A DNA stretch of 64,000 bases from Isoetes taiwanensis (GCA_021234155.1 JAJEKV010000032.1:6294736-6358735), one strand, 5' to 3'; counted from the stretch's first letter, positions 44,190-60,539 are shown. The notes: a model not told the origin generated them from the sequence alone. Translations and numbers: made by a program.

Positions 44190-47100
44190 ATGGAGGCATG
44201 TCTTGTGGAGTGCGTAAATACGTCCCTTAAGCTTTACATGTACAGAAATGCCATTTTTTTGTGCGAGCGTCTTTACGCCGAGTTTGCAACAGAGGTAAAG
44301 CCCAGCACTTGGTTAGGCCTCCGAGTCTAAGTGCGTCCATTTCTTTTGAAGAATTCATTCCGATGTAATGTACGTTATGTTGTCGGATGTCTGGCATTGT
44401 GGCCTCTTGCATTCAGTCCCGCAAGTAGTGACCTGTTAATGGGTTTATCTTATGAAGTTCTCATGCAAATAAGCTTTTTCTTCCAGACCAATCTGCACTT
44501 GCTGGCTACGTGCTATTTTCGTAACAATCAAGCTTATCGGGCATATCATCTTTTGAAAGGTTAGATCTTGTCTTCCACGTGCTCATAATAACGTTCTTCT
44601 TGCTAAATATTTCACATGATTGTTGGTGATGTTTCCCTTCTCCCTTAATCAGTTGAATTTAAAATCTTCATTCAGAGATACCAAGTCATGTGTACTAGAT
44701 TCTGCTCATAATGTGCACGGACTTTATTTTGCTGTCTGTCCCTCTTTGCCAATCCTACTATTTGTCGAGAAAGCTCAAACAAAGATTTGTGTGCCCGATA
44801 AGTAGCATCATCTTGCAGTAAGCAAGGAGTAGTACCTAGACAATATTTGTAGTCCTTTATAACAGCTGATAGCATGCTTGAAGTGTTTCTTGTCTATTAT
44901 CCAGGATCAAAATCAGTGCAGTGTCGTTACCTCTTTGCGTTGGCATGTTGCGAAATGGGAAGTATGGCTGAAGCAGAGGCAGCACTTCTTCCACCCAATG
45001 AACCAGCAGCGGAGGTATATGTGGCTCTATCGTTGGAGTTTCACACTGGTCTTCAGTTTTCAAATGTAAGGATATTTTGAACAGGTGCCCAATGGAGCTG
45101 CAGGACATTATATGCTGGGATTGATTTGTAGGTATGCTACTTCTTCCAGGCAATATATATCCAAATGCATATAATACTGGAGAATAATAGCAGTAATAGG
45201 CGCATAACAATGCACATAATGACAGCAGTAACACACATAATAGGTAGCAAAGAGGAAACATGTTTAAATAGAAAGATCCTTATCAGCCATAGTATCATGA
45301 ATGTAACATTATGATTGGGTTATACTTGAGGGAATTGGCTCTCCATCATTTGATATATGAGCTCTGCTTGGGAGGTTTGTATTCAATTCTTCAACATTTG
45401 TTGATAAGTACCTCTATTCTGTCCTGATATTTTTCATTTGCTGTATAGGCTAACTGATCGGAAGCAGGCAGCTATAGGACATTACACACAAGCACTTTCA
45501 ATAGACCCATTTTTCTGGTCTGCGTATGAGGATCTCTGCTTATTAGGTTAGCATAATGGGATGCCATTTTTTGTATCGAGTAAGAAAGGAGAACGGTAGT
45601 TTCACATATAATGAGCTGCTTCTGGATATATTTGTTATAATCCTTTTTATTTAGGTGCGGAAGAGGATGCTGCTGCTCTTTATGGAGATCTGGCTGTTCT
45701 ACGTTTACAGCAACAACATCAACAGGCTCTTTGGGATCAACGGTCACAGCAAGCAGTGTCTCCCTTCACAGCCAATGATTCAACAACAATAATAGGACAA
45801 ATGTTACGATCTCCATATCCAAGTAATGGAAGTCCTAAGCACATAAGAGCAACAATAACGAATGGTGAATTTGGAGCGACAACTGGCAATGCCAATGGTG
45901 TAGTTGGTCCTGCACCTTCGAACTCTCCTTCTTCAAGTGGCACATCATCATACAGCACTCCTCCAGCTCCAGCACAGGTTTGTGGTTCTGCATGCTGTTT
46001 ACATTTATCAGTTTGCCATTGTTCTATCCTAAAGCCATAGACATTAGAAAATGAGAAGGAATATCTACTAATGCACCAAAATGACACAGAAAGATTTGGC
46101 ATGGATATAATTGAAGCTTATTTTTTTTGTGTAGCAGTGAGTTTTTACTTGTACTTTATCAAAGCTTTCGTTTTGCATGCATAGGCTTTACCTGGAATTC
46201 CTGCAGCACCTGGCAGACATATTCAAGGGTTTTCAAGCAATGCTTTTGGAGCACTGAATGCTTCTCATACTACTTTAGGAGGAGAAGTTGTGGGAAAGGC
46301 TGGTCATACTCAACGTCGAAAGTTTTTAGACGAAGGAAAATTACGAAAGGTATCATCTATTCTCCTGTGTGATCTCCTGATTGTTGAAGTCAATATTCTC
46401 CTGTATTAGGCTAGAATTGCTGTTTTCCTTTAGCGGAGCCCACCTGCATATCTACCTTATGCATAGGAAAGAAGCAACATTTGCCACCATTTGATTAGGT
46501 CAATCACTTGTACTGCCAGCAACGTTTTGAGCGCCCAGTTAGTTTGCCATGTTTCAACAGATCATTGCCCGCATATAAAAACTCACAGGTGGCCAAGTAT
46601 TATTTAGCTTCCATGGGACTGGAAAATGGCCTTTGTCACTGAAAGGTCTTTCAGATGTGTAGTCAAAATGTTAGCTCATTGTTTAGCCTTGGGGGATTTT
46701 AGTATATATTTGTGTAAGATATTTAACTTTTTCTTCAATAAGGAGTAGTGCGGTCTACCATTATCACTGGGAGTGCTTTCTCTCATTCCCTGTTTGCCTG
46801 CCCTTGGTTGCAGAGCATGCGATCACCCTCTACGCGTGCTGCATATTTGCAGGTGCTTGTCCACATTTCTTATTTGTATGGAGTAAAAATTTCAGAGATA
46901 AGGAGAGAGGATGCAGGCAGTTTCAAAGTAGGAACATGTTCAATATTTTGGATGATAAGAATAATGCAGAGAAAAGTGGGTGTGCCTCTTGTATCATTTG
47001 CTTCAAATAAGTTTGATATGAATACGTTGCGCCTGTACCACTATCTTTCCTGTTTAGATTTTAGTGGCATGAATGAGAAGAGGTGATTGTTTTTTTCTTA

Positions 47101-50100
47101 TGAACATGACCTTTCTTATATTCATAAGAAAAGCCGTTTTAATGGAATTCTTAACTTTTGTTCTTTCTATGTACAGCAGGTCTCAGGTAGACTTTTTGCC
47201 GAACCTATACCAAGGCGAAGTTCACGGCTCTCTGGGGATCCATCCTTGGGTCAACAACCAACCTCAAGTGGAAGTGGTGGTTTTGGAAGCACAAACACTG
47301 GACCCACTGGGAATAGCATGCAAGTTCTGCAGTCTGGCAATGCGAGTAGGTTGACGACATCAAATACAGCTCGCAGTCTCAGTACGAGGAAAAGTCTTGC
47401 TGGTGTTTTGGGAGGAATTGAGAATTGCGTGGATGATGGTATCTATTTGCTGCCCAACTTCATAATATTCCTAAAGAACACATTGCAAGTTTTCATCAAA
47501 ATTTTGTTGATTCAGATCAGATGCATCTGTTTTCTATCATTCGTCTCTGCTGTCTCCTGCATCTTAACTAGCCAATAGCACATGGCATTTCTGAATTGCG
47601 AGGATATGCGGTGTTGTAGGATATTGCAAATGTTAGTCATGATATATAATTACTCTGTTTATCTTATTTTAGGTAGACGGATCATGGAGTCACTAGAGCT
47701 TTCAGGAAGTGAAGAAGTGTCTTGTAGCTCTCGACAATCCCTAGATGATGAACCTCAAAATCATCCACGAAGTAGTACAGTTGCAAATGTACTTTCTCGG
47801 GGGTCCAAGCTTGCGGAGGGGGCTATGGAAGTCTTATCCTTGTTGCGAATTTTAGGCGAAGGATTTAGAAATCTATGCATGTATCGAAGCCAGGTTAAAA
47901 CCTAATCTCTCTATTCGTGGAAAATGAATGGAAGCTTTATGTCGCCTAAATTGATTTGAGTCATAAGGAAACTGGTTGAGGAGCTAATCGATAAGATGAG
48001 GGCATGAAAAGTCAGAAAAATGATTGAAAAATGTGCAAATAGACGCACGCTACGCTGTCAGCACTTCACCACTTTTACATGCTGCAAAAAAAAAGCTGTC
48101 TGCAACTTCTTTGATGCACAGGCAATTCCAATAGCACCACATTAAATTGAATCAATGAAGAGAGATTTAACTGTGCTGTGATACACATTGGTTATTTATC
48201 TTACTCTGACAGGAGGCACTGCAAGCATTTTCCAAGCTGTCACATCAGCAGTATTCAACAGGATGGGTGCTTTGTCAGGTACTTTCTTGTGTTTCTTGCA
48301 AGCCTTATCTATTGGGGATGAAATGTCTCGGTAAACTTTTTAATAATCTCAGAGGTGTGAACTGCTAGGTGGGAAGAGCTTACTTTGAAATGGTGGATTA
48401 TCCTGAGGCAGAGCGAGCATTTTGTTGGGCTCGTAGGGTATCGCCATACCGTTTGGAAGGGACTGATGTGTATTCAACAGTTCTGTATGTAAGATCTCTT
48501 GCTTGACAACTTTGCACTCATTGGTCTGAAAGGATTGAAGGCATTTTAAGGCTCTGAGAATCAAGCTTTGCATTCCTCGAAGTATGCATTTCTTCCTGCA
48601 TTGCTTTACAAATGCTAAGGCATTTCTGTTTGTTCGCTTTTTGGCAGCATATGAAAAAGGAAGTCGATCTAAGCTACCTTGCTCAAGAGACAGTTGCAAT
48701 GGACCGCCTATGTCCACAGGCATGGTATAAACTTTAATCTGGTCAAATATTTTGATACACTGGTATGCAAGACACATAAACATAGCTGAATTTGAATGGA
48801 AGATTGGTGTCTTATGTAAGAATTGTGTTCTTGAGTACGTTTTGGGAAACCTGTAAGCCTTGCTTTTGCAACGTCAATGGTGTAGTGTCAAACTCATGTT
48901 ACAAACCTTGCATAGTTTCAGAACTGAAGTATGAGAAGTTATAAGCTATCCTTGCCATTTATGCAGCAGTACCATGAGGGTTCATTAGGTTGGTACTTCA
49001 GTCTAACATCATTTTATATATTGTTATCAGGTGTGTCATGGGTAACTGTTTCAGCTTACAGAAAGACCATGAAGCAGCACTAAAATTCTTTCAGCGGGCA
49101 CTTCAGCTTGATTCTCATTTTACATATGCACATACTTTGTGTGGCCATGAGTATGTCCATTTGGCCAAGCGCCTGGTTCATGTTACATATACAAGCACCT
49201 GGTTCATATTACATATATGCTAATAAACGATTTGTAATACACATATAGGTATGTAGCTATGGAGGACTTTGAAGAAGGCCTGACATGCTATCGAAGTGCT
49301 ATCAGAATGGACTCTAGGCACTACAATGCATGGTATTATTTTCATCTGGGGGTTAATCTTAAATTTATAGAAAAGAGGGAACAAGAATGAACGAAAAAGA
49401 TTATAGTAGTGTCTGTAGGAAACCTCTTGGGTCTATGATTACATCAGATCATGTACAGCTAGGGCGCATTGTAGCCTCCTAGATATTGAAGAAAACAAAC
49501 TGAAACATTGGAAATTAAGAAACCTGTGTCTTTTTTCGAGCCGCTGGTCCAAAGTATGAGGTGACGTCTGTCCTGCTCTTTTTCGTCTTCTCTCTGCTGT
49601 TCGCTTTATTTTTTTCAGAACTTTCATGGATACATTAGTTCTAGTGGACAGTCATTTGATGAAGCAAGTGGCAACAGAACCTACCCGGGCATGTGCCTTA
49701 TGCATTCACATGACAGCTCCTCTTGGAGCATTTGACCTAGCCTCAATCTCAAGCTGATGGCTCGGACTGGTACATTCTTGGCTCCATCCACATTATACTG
49801 GAGTGGAAGCAAGTTTTCTCAGCCCCTTTTTGAACATTTAAAAGCAGGCCTTCCAAGTCTACTTTGAGCTTGTTATGAGGCCCCAAGCTGAGGCAATTTG
49901 GGTATAAAATTCAGAAGCTGGAGTGCTGCTCCTAGTTGCAAAGGAGTGGCTGCAAATACTGCTAAAAGTCCATCCTCTCATCAAAGCTCCTTATAACAGA
50001 TTTCAAGACATCTCTCCATACATTAAGTCCCTCTGTCAAGACTTTGGATGTCCAGTTTATGTTTCGTGTATTTAATTTGTCGACTGTGTAGGTATGGACT

Positions 50101-50796
50101 GGGCACCATATATTTTCGCCAAGAGAAGTATGAGCTGGCAGAGTATCACTTCCGTCGTGCGCTTCAAATTAATGGGCGCTCATCTGTTCTACATTGTTAC
50201 CTTGGAATGGCACTTCATGCTTTAAAGGTATCAGTAAGTAGATTTTGCGTCATGGCATAATTAATATCATGAAAGTAATTTAGCCAGCATAATGTGTCAA
50301 GAGTAAATTTTTGCTTGAAATGAACTAGATGGAGGAGTTCTTTGTATTTTCGAATAGCATATTATACTCTGTTTGTTGTGTCCATTTCAGAGGAATCAAG
50401 AGGCTCTAGAGCTTTTGGCACAAGCAATAATAGCTGACTCAAAGAACCCACTTCCAAAATACCAAAAAGCTAATGTTCTAATGAGTGAAGAACGATATGA
50501 TGAAGCACTTGCAGTGCTTGAGCAGTTAAAAGAGGTTGCACCTCGTGAAAGTAGTGTTTACTTTTTGATTGGAAAGATATATAAGAGACTTGGTCAACCG
50601 GAGCGGGCAATGTATCACTTTTGCATAGCGCTGGACTTGAAACCATCAACAGCAGACGTTAATCTTATCAAGGTTTGTTGCACTTTTGCCACCTGTTCCT
50701 ACAGTGGCTAGGTAATCGGGCTAACGATTTGGATGTCTGCAGACGGCAATTGAAAAGCTTCACGTTCCAGATGAGCTTGAAGAGGAGAATTTGTAG
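44190..50796 (+). CDS. CDC27: Anaphase-promoting complex subunit 3 (CDC27B/HOBBIT)
   Basis: Full-length gene, 17 exons, 779 residues: 44190-44294, 44487-44559, 44905-45014, 45085-45131, 45449-45546, 45655-45977, 46185-46349, 47180-47438, 47673-47893, 48213-48278, 48369-48488, 48648-48724, 49031-49150, 49249-49332, 50092-50227, 50391-50672, 50743-50796. All introns are GT-AG and all phases agree. It begins MEACLVECVNTSLKLYMYRN, the plant CDC27B/HOBBIT start. Residues 1-145 form N-terminal TPRs; 145-430 are Ser/Gly/Pro-rich linker with RRKFLDEGKLRK and RRSSRLSGDP; 450-770 form the C-terminal TPR superhelix (MGNCFSLQKDHEAALKFFQR, AHTLCGHEY, NAWYGLGTIYFRQEKYELAE). APC3 is a scaffold subunit of the APC/C ubiquitin ligase that binds the IR tails of co-activators (CDC20/CDH1) and so helps target cyclins for destruction; it acts in the nucleus. 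Length fits the plant family (about 720-780). No defect is visible. Paralogue CDC27A cannot be fully excluded, but the start favours B. Confidence 0.95.
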
Positions 50797-51654
50797 TAAT
50801 TCTGATTTGGCTTCCCCCGTTGGCCTATAATCAGGGGGATTCAGACTGGTTTGAGAGACCAAATTCCAGTCCGCTTCTACCTGCAGTAGGCATTTGAAGG
50901 TTAATGTAAGTCTTGCTATAACTGAATTTTTCTTTGGATTGACCGAAGCTGTCTAAAACGATAAATGGATGACAGGCTTCTTACAAGCAAGATGACGCAA
51001 CAAAGAACACTTTTCAAGCAGCTCTAAATTGCGCGTTTGTTGTGCTTCCTTTCTGCTCGATGGTCCAGGGCTTTACACGGCACCTGCTTCTGTAACAGTT
51101 TGTACAACAAATTGTATAATATAATGTATTATTATCACACTTATACTAGCCAATCTGGTGTAATTATCATAGCGGGAAAGCTAAATTAACTGGGCAAGAG
51201 TCACTTGTCTTACAGGAAACAACAACATGCCTCCATAAGCAAATTCCCATCGCCTTAGTCAAGCTGAGCCAGCCATAATGGAGTTGTGGAACTGCTTGAA
51301 TATTGTAATTTATATTGTATATATATTACCTATCGATTGAAATTTTTAATGCAACAAGTTGAGTTACTTGTGTTATGGGGCGTATTAGTGTTCACTAAAT
51401 AAAGAATAATGTAACTTTCCAGCTTTACCCTTACCCAGGTGCAAATTTTTTTTCTTTGTAAGATTTTTCTTAGATGAGTCTGATTTGTCCTATTTCAACA
51501 AGTTACCCTCAAAGACGAAAACTAATCGGATCTTAACTACACTTAATTTTGAAGCTTATAAATTCAATATGCGGCAGAGAATACTTGAAGCAAATATATT
51601 CACCTAGTAATGTTGTTTTAGATTCATATCAAAAACTTGTTAAAATCAAAGATA
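50797..51654 (+). other. CDC27 3' UTR and downstream spacer
   Basis: The stop codon is followed by about 550 bp without an ORF. AATGTATTATTATCACA near 51124 and TTAATGCAAC near 51347 are in regions rich in the A/T words used for plant polyadenylation, but the exact site cannot be set. Confidence 0.45.
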
Positions 51655-51718
51655 AGTAAAATTGATAATCTTAAAAGAAACCATAAGTAAAATTGATAAT
51701 CTTAAAAGAAACCATATT
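51655..51718. repeat. 31 bp tandem duplication
   Basis: AAGTAAAATTGATAATCTT...ACCAT occurs twice head to tail. Confidence 0.9.
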
Positions 51719-51724
51719 GTACTA

Positions 51725-51812
51725 CGTAATTCACCGGCGGTGCACCATTACGCCCAGTAGGGTTTTGAGGCGGCGCCGCCAGCCTCGGCGGCCGACGAGC
51801 GGGGGACGTAAT
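51725..51812. repeat. GC-rich 81 bp insert between two ACGTAAT words
   Basis: ACGTAAT at 51725 and again at 51806 bracket a GC-rich segment (CACCGGCGGTGC...GGCGGCCGACG). This may be a small insertion with a 7 bp target repeat, or a duplicated element edge. Confidence 0.4.
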
Positions 51813-52507
51813 AAACGCTTGGTTCAGATTACGACACGTGGCATTCTTAGGAATTGTTGATCTGGCTATGGCGGAGTTTTCTGCGGAGCGATGGCGGAGT
51901 TTCTCCCTTGCGTTCTGCATCTGTGCATTCCGATGCATCTGCACTTGCTTGCCGCTCGCTTATGTGCCTCTTGCACATAGAAGCTTGCACATTTTGTAGT
52001 GCTGTCCATGAAGTGGAAGGAAAGAAGCAGTCAAGTTGCGCCAAACGATTAAATCAGAGCTATGGCGATCGAAAACAGAGTTTTGGGGATCTTTTTGGAA
52101 GAACCAGAGCTATGTCAGAAGTAGAGCTATGTAGAACGGCCTACTCCAAAGTTGATAATGTCTGCGAGAACTATACCTGCCTTCCTAAGCATTACTGCCG
52201 GATTTTTACTTCCTAAGCTATGCTGGATTTTGAGATGCCGGACTTTTGCAGAAGCAGTGCTATGGCAGAAGCAGAGCTTTGCCGGATTCCGAGATGCTGG
52301 ATTTTGGCAGAAGCAGAGCTATGGGAATAGGGCAGCGAATAGAGAATAGCGATAGCGGCGGAGACATTTCGTGAATAGGGCAGAACAGAGGAATAGGGCA
52401 AGCAGAGAATAGCGGTAGCGGCGCTGCTCTGCAAGTGGCGGAGGAGAGATTCCATGATATAATTTAGGCCAAAATTTACAGTAATCTGAACCAAGCGTTT
52501 ATTACGT
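51806..52507. mobile_element. 0.7 kb element with 27 bp terminal inverted repeats
   Basis: Left end ACGTAATAAACGCTTGGTTC..., right end the exact inverse at 52481-52507. The inside, from about 52050 to 52440, is built of diverged repeats of the type AGAGCTATGGCAGAAGC. No transposase is visible, so it is non-autonomous. The superfamily cannot be told, since no clear target-site duplication is present. Confidence 0.65.
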
Positions 52508-52550
52508 ACTAGTTTAAGTACAAAATAAAGCATATATGCTTGACCATTAT

Positions 52551-55341
<2,791 letters not shown>

Positions 55342-58132
55342 CCTAACATATATAATGCAGTCTTATTTTTGTTTTTGTTTGAGATGTAATATTTTTTTGA
55401 ACGATTTTGGAGCCGACACGTGGTGTTGAAAATTCCAAGGAAAAAGAGCAACAAAAAACCGAGATTTTGGCGGATCTATTTTGCGGATCTCGTCATGCTG
55501 CGTTCGCTATGGCAGATCCACCTCTGAACTAGATGCTTTCGCCTCCTCCCAAGCACTCTAGCTATGGCGGAGCCGAGGGGTTAGATTATCGGGGTTCTTT
55601 AGGGCGCTTTTGTGTCTCAGATGGGCAATCTCTTTATACTCGCTTTGCCCTACCGACCGCAGAGAAAATTGGGTGGAGGTGTTTTTGGAAGTGATCGAAC
55701 CCAAGTTCCGGATCCGGAGGATTATCTTCTAGCTTTGAATCAGGTTGATTTTTTTTTCGCGAAGCGAGCGTTTCTTCATCTTCCGACTTTGAATCAAGGT
55801 TGATTTCCCCGATTCGGACTTTTTCTTTCGTTCTTCGCATAACGGAGCGTATGCTAGAATCTTTTGTCTCAAGAACCCCGGGGGGTTTCAGAATGGGGCA
55901 GGCAGCCGGATTTGGCCTTGAATTGAGGCGTTTTTTGTAAAAATTGAAGTTTGATTGGAAATTGCAATAGATGCAACGGTGTGACAATTCTTTGCAAGTT
56001 TCTAGGCCAGCCTATAGCGTCACAGAGCTCGGTTCAAGGAGACAGGGGCTGCTCTTAGAACATCTTCCGGAGGCAAACCTAATTCTTCCGGCTTGGATTT
56101 TCAGATTCGAGATGAATGGATTTCTCGGATTCGGAGATGAAAAGGGGATCTGAGATGATCCGAATAAGGTAGAGAAGCTTCAATGGAAGATGAAGGCGAG
56201 TCGGTCTGTCCATATTATTTCCTTGATTCTACTTACTTGTGTATTTGTCCTCTACATATGCTCCTACTGCAGACGGTAAGCCTTTTTTCTTAACTCCGTG
56301 CGCACTCTGTACCTTGCATATGTTATGTTTTTTCCGAACCGTTTGTCCACAGAGCAAAGAACAATATTAGTTATATCCCTATCTTTCGCCAAATTTTCAT
56401 CATAACCACATAATTTGGAACCAAGAACTTATAAATCTTTGTCGTAACCCATCAAATTGCCTATTTTTTCCGGAATTGTGTTAAAAGACTTCCTTTTCGT
56501 TGTTGGACTCGATGTTTCTAAACTTTCCTGGATGAAGCCTTGACGAGACCCAACATGCCATATTTGCAACAATCGAGAGTTTGAAAAAGGAGCAAAGATC
56601 GCAATGTGCAAAAGGTTTGCCCTCTTTTGACGATTTGGTAGGACTAGAAATTCCTCTAAGCTGAAGAAACATAGCCATTTCGCCATTAAATCTTTTTTTC
56701 GATGTCCGTGAAAGTCACATCAGCTTCAAAAAATATGACAGTTTGTGGTTATCTGCATGGCTCACATCGCCTTCAAAAAATATGACAGCTATGGTTATAT
56801 GCATGGCTGACAATGTGATGAGACCTGGGTACATCTCGAAGTAACACCATTTATCTTTCCAAGAATATCGGGATGTCTTTGCCACTCTAGATGGAGAGAA
56901 AATTTCTAAATATTTCAATGGTTGTTACGTGCTTAATATTCCGGCAAGATGTATCCGGTCAAAATCTTATACAAAGACTGAAGCGACCTTTGAATTATCT
57001 AGAATCATTGTTCAGACAAAGACTTGATATTCATGTCCGAGAGCCAGAGGGTGATGTTGTAATGTTTTTAACTGGCCAGGAAGAGATTGAGAAAGCTGTC
57101 AGGAAGCTTGAAGATGGAATTAGAACTTTGGAAGAAGGATCCCGCAGGATGCCATAATTTTGCCTCTTTATGCATCGCTTCCTCCTGAAATGCAAGCACG
57201 CGTATTTGTCAAAGGCCCAAGCAACTGCAGACGGATAATTGTGGCTACAAATGTTGCCGAAACATCTTTGACTGTGGATGGAGTTGTCTATGTTATTGAT
57301 CCTGGATTTATGAAACAGAAACAGTACAACCCCATAACAGGTATGGATGCAATAAGTAAGGTACAGGCAATACAAAGGGCTGGAAGAGCTGGACGAACTC
57401 GTCCTGGCAAATGTTACAGGTTGTATCCACCATCTGTTTTCGAGACTGAGTTCCTCAATGTGACCGTGCCTGAAATTCAGCGGTCTTCTTTGACTGGGGC
57501 AGTTCTCTACTTGAAATCACTTGAACTTTTTAGATGTCCTTAGATTTGATTTTCTAGATCAGCCGACACTGGAATCATTGCAAGATGCACTTCGGCAACT
57601 TTATATTATTGATGCAATTGACAACTCTGGTAAAGCAACCATTAGGAAGAGGTTGCAGTGTACGTATCTATAATATAAGAAAGCTTTCCTTGGACCTGTA
57701 GTTTTTTACTCTTCCTTTTCTCCCTGTGTGCATTGGTCCCTGTGTGCATTGGAGAAGGAAAATCAAATTTCAATTCATTTCCCAAGATATTTTTTGAAAG
57801 TTTATATGAATTGCATACACAAATGCAGGAACGTCTTAAATATTGACCAAGTGCACGAAATATTGGCCATTGTCTTGCTAGAACTATGTACTAGATCCAT
57901 GGGTGAATTATGTAGTAGAACTATGAGTATATATTTATGCATATTCTGGCAGACGCCAGTGCCTATACAACAAGATTTCTGAGAGACTTGCCCTCTGGTT
58001 TCAACTAGAAAATCACAAAGCAACAATGAGAAAAAAAAAATCCACGCATGCCGAACCTCCATAGTTTGATATAATCCGTTTTCTACATCTCAAAGTTCCA
58101 CTCCATGATCAGTTCATTTGAGTTATCAAGTA
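55342..58132 (+). repeat. 2791 bp tandem duplication, copy 2
   Basis: Same boundaries as copy 1. In the helicase part this copy is the better one; in the 5' part each copy is better at some places. Confidence 0.95.
56880..57660 (+). pseudogene. DEAH4/DHX40-like RNA helicase fragment, copy 2
   Basis: From DGEKISKYFNG through DIHVREPEGDVVMFLTGQEE to, in the long frame 57160-57543, [55 protein letters not shown] (motif VI, QRxGRxGR) and VPEIQRSSLTGAVLYLKSLE. The downstream part of the winged-helix region (LRQLYIIDAID) is at 57585-57625. DEAH4 helicases unwind RNA with ATP; this piece has only the second RecA-like domain and cannot bind ATP on its own. A stop at GSRRMP (near 57150) sits where the family reads [11 protein letters not shown], and this needs only a CTG-type correction. 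It is a partial gene copy and not an active locus. Confidence 0.8.
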
Positions 58133-58650
58133 AAATTTTGATTCAATAACTTACATGAAGTCCACTCTAGTGCTTCCAAACAATTATCGTGAATCCACTA
58201 TTCTTTGTATAAGTCAAAGCTTATATGCTTCAGTACTACTACATTGCAAAACTAGTTAAAATGGCTAGTTAGGGAATTCTATACTAGCTTGGTCCATGAG
58301 CGAGCTTACGGCACTCGGCATCTGCACGAAGGAGCTAAATGGGTGTGAAAGTCTTATTTCCATTTTTTAAAAACTAGCAAATCTTGGTCTGCCTGTTACT
58401 TACGTTGCTTCTTCTCATTGATCACTTTGCTGCACAGTTATCTTATGGGTACTATGATATTATTTGCCACGATCTTTGAAAAAATAGCCAAATCAGTCCT
58501 AGAGCACCATATCATTTGAGATCTGACATCCCTTGCTGCCCTCCTACTTCTACTCTTTCATGACTATCAAGTTGGGGTATATAACTTGCATCTCCAAGTG
58601 TTTATTATTGTTCCTTTATAGAAGAACTTGATGATGAAGCACTGCTCCAT
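58133..58650. other. No recognisable gene
   Basis: AT-rich flank of the duplication; no coding signal. Confidence 0.4.
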
Positions 58651-58663
58651 AGCCTGTGGCACA

Positions 58664-58800
58664 GCCGAAAGATATAAAAATCCCTCTTTGCATTTCAAGA
58701 ACATCTCTTGCACCATTCCAAAGATATAAAATTCCCTTTTGCATTCCAAGAGCATCTTTCACACTATTCCACAGATATACAAACCCCCCTTTGCAGGAGT
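58664..58800. repeat. Short tandem repeat, about 51 bp, 2.6 copies
   Basis: AAAGATATAAAAATCCCTCTTTGCATTTC... is repeated twice more with changes, the last copy being partial. Both strands have frames through it, which is a by-product of the repeat. Confidence 0.85.
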
Positions 58801-58810
58801 TAGTCGGGGA

Positions 58811-58853
58811 AGAGAAATGTTCGCGGCGGCCTTGGCCGCCGCGATAAATTTCT
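58811..58853. other. GC-rich perfect hairpin in AT-rich DNA
   Basis: CGCGGCGGCC TT GGCCGCCGCG, a 10 bp perfect stem with a 2 nt centre, extended by AGAAAT / ATTTCT after a 3-4 nt mismatch. It stands out from AT-rich surroundings. Confidence 0.85.
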
Positions 58854-58859
58854 TGTACA

Positions 58860-60530
58860 TATAATGTTTGGTCTTTCCCTTCCAAACTACAAGACTTCAT
58901 GTGAAACTAAAATCCCTAACCATTAAAGGACCATTAACCTGTATTAAAGTGCATGCTGCATTCAAGCTCTCAATTTCCATTTGTTCACGCCATTTAGTTT
59001 ACTTGGCAGTTCTCCTGCTAAAAACACTCTCACAAGTAGCGTTGCTTGCACAATGGAAAAATGCAATTTGAAAAGCTATGTAATTTTTTTTTTTAATCTA
59101 TTCCCGTTCACAAAATTAGAAGCTATATCATGCTACTTCCTCAACATTCTTGCGTGATCAATTAGACATAGCATGAGTTTTGTAATTAGCATATTCCCCT
59201 CTCAACTTGGGTGCACCTATGGTGACCTTTGGTGCTATAAGATTTAATTAATTTCTCAATAGTATTTTCAGCAAACTTTCGTGTCTTTTGAGAAACTATA
59301 GGTATGTTCAAAGGAGAAACTAGATTGAAATGTTGCAAAATCGAAGTGTCTTCAAACCTAGTCCTCATCAATCAGATATTACCTTGGCATATGATTTTGT
59401 AGCAAGATTGCTTCTTCTAAATCTGCTTCCATCTTTATTAACGGCACAACAAGCTTTTATTATAAACTAATAAAAGGGCACGCTGCTTAAAAAGATTGGG
59501 ACTTACTTTTGGTTGGTTAGTTGGTCCATTTATTTTCTTTGTTAATAGTCATAGTCCCACATGTTTCATACAAATGCACATATATAACTAATGTAGATAT
59601 TATATTATTAATATAGGCAAAAGTTTGCTGGCGCGGTGCAGAAAAACGCGACCAACACTCACCATCAGCACCTTGCACTTACTATTCTACTCTATTATTC
59701 CACTTGTCATTCCTTGGAGCTGTTACATGTTTCTAATGATTATCTAATTAACATCCACTAGCACTAGCAACACCCTAAACAATCTGCAATATGGGGTGAT
59801 ATATGAGTGCTATCAGCAGATCCAGATGCCTACTTTGCACCCCACCAACATACTTTTACCATATTTAAAAAAATCATACTCCTCTATAGAGTTACCAGAA
59901 TTTTGCTTGTAAACCAACAAGGGCACTGGATTTCGCCTTTTCTTTAAACTTTTGGGCAAAACTACGTTCCAGAAAATAAGTAAGGGCACCGAGTTTTTTC
60001 AAGAGTTACCAAATTTTGTGGATTGAAACATCCTGATTTTCACAGCCTGCCCCTAACAAAGCAAGCCAAGTCTAAGCCAGGCAATGGTTTGTAGGGGTAC
60101 GCTTTCTTATATGCAAAGGCATCCAAAAGGAAGCGTATGATTTCAAGGTGCAATTATTGCATTTCAAGCATTTGAGATCGACTACAAGAGTTTAATCTAA
60201 ATTACTGTCTTGTGTGCTTGCTAGTACATGCTACATAGTAGTAATTGCCAAGGTCATTAAGTATGTACTTTCAAGGCCATTGATCTATATCTTTTACGAT
60301 AAACTTCATGTTTTCAAGAAGCTCCTGCATCTGGAGTGGCTGGAAAATAGCGCTTGGTTCTCTGTTCATGCTTCATGTGCTGCACAAAGCAGCAAAATGA
60401 TTTGTATTTGGCAACTTGGTTCGAAGAACTTTATTTTGTAGAATCGGCATATTTCCTGCTGGATTTAGTCTAGCCTACTACATTCCTACCAGAAGTAACC
60501 AGAAAAGTTGCTATTTTTAGCAGGAAATCT
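58860..60530. other. No recognisable gene
   Basis: AT-rich intergenic DNA with only short ORFs and no motif. Confidence 0.4.
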
Positions 60531-60539
60531 TCTAATTTC

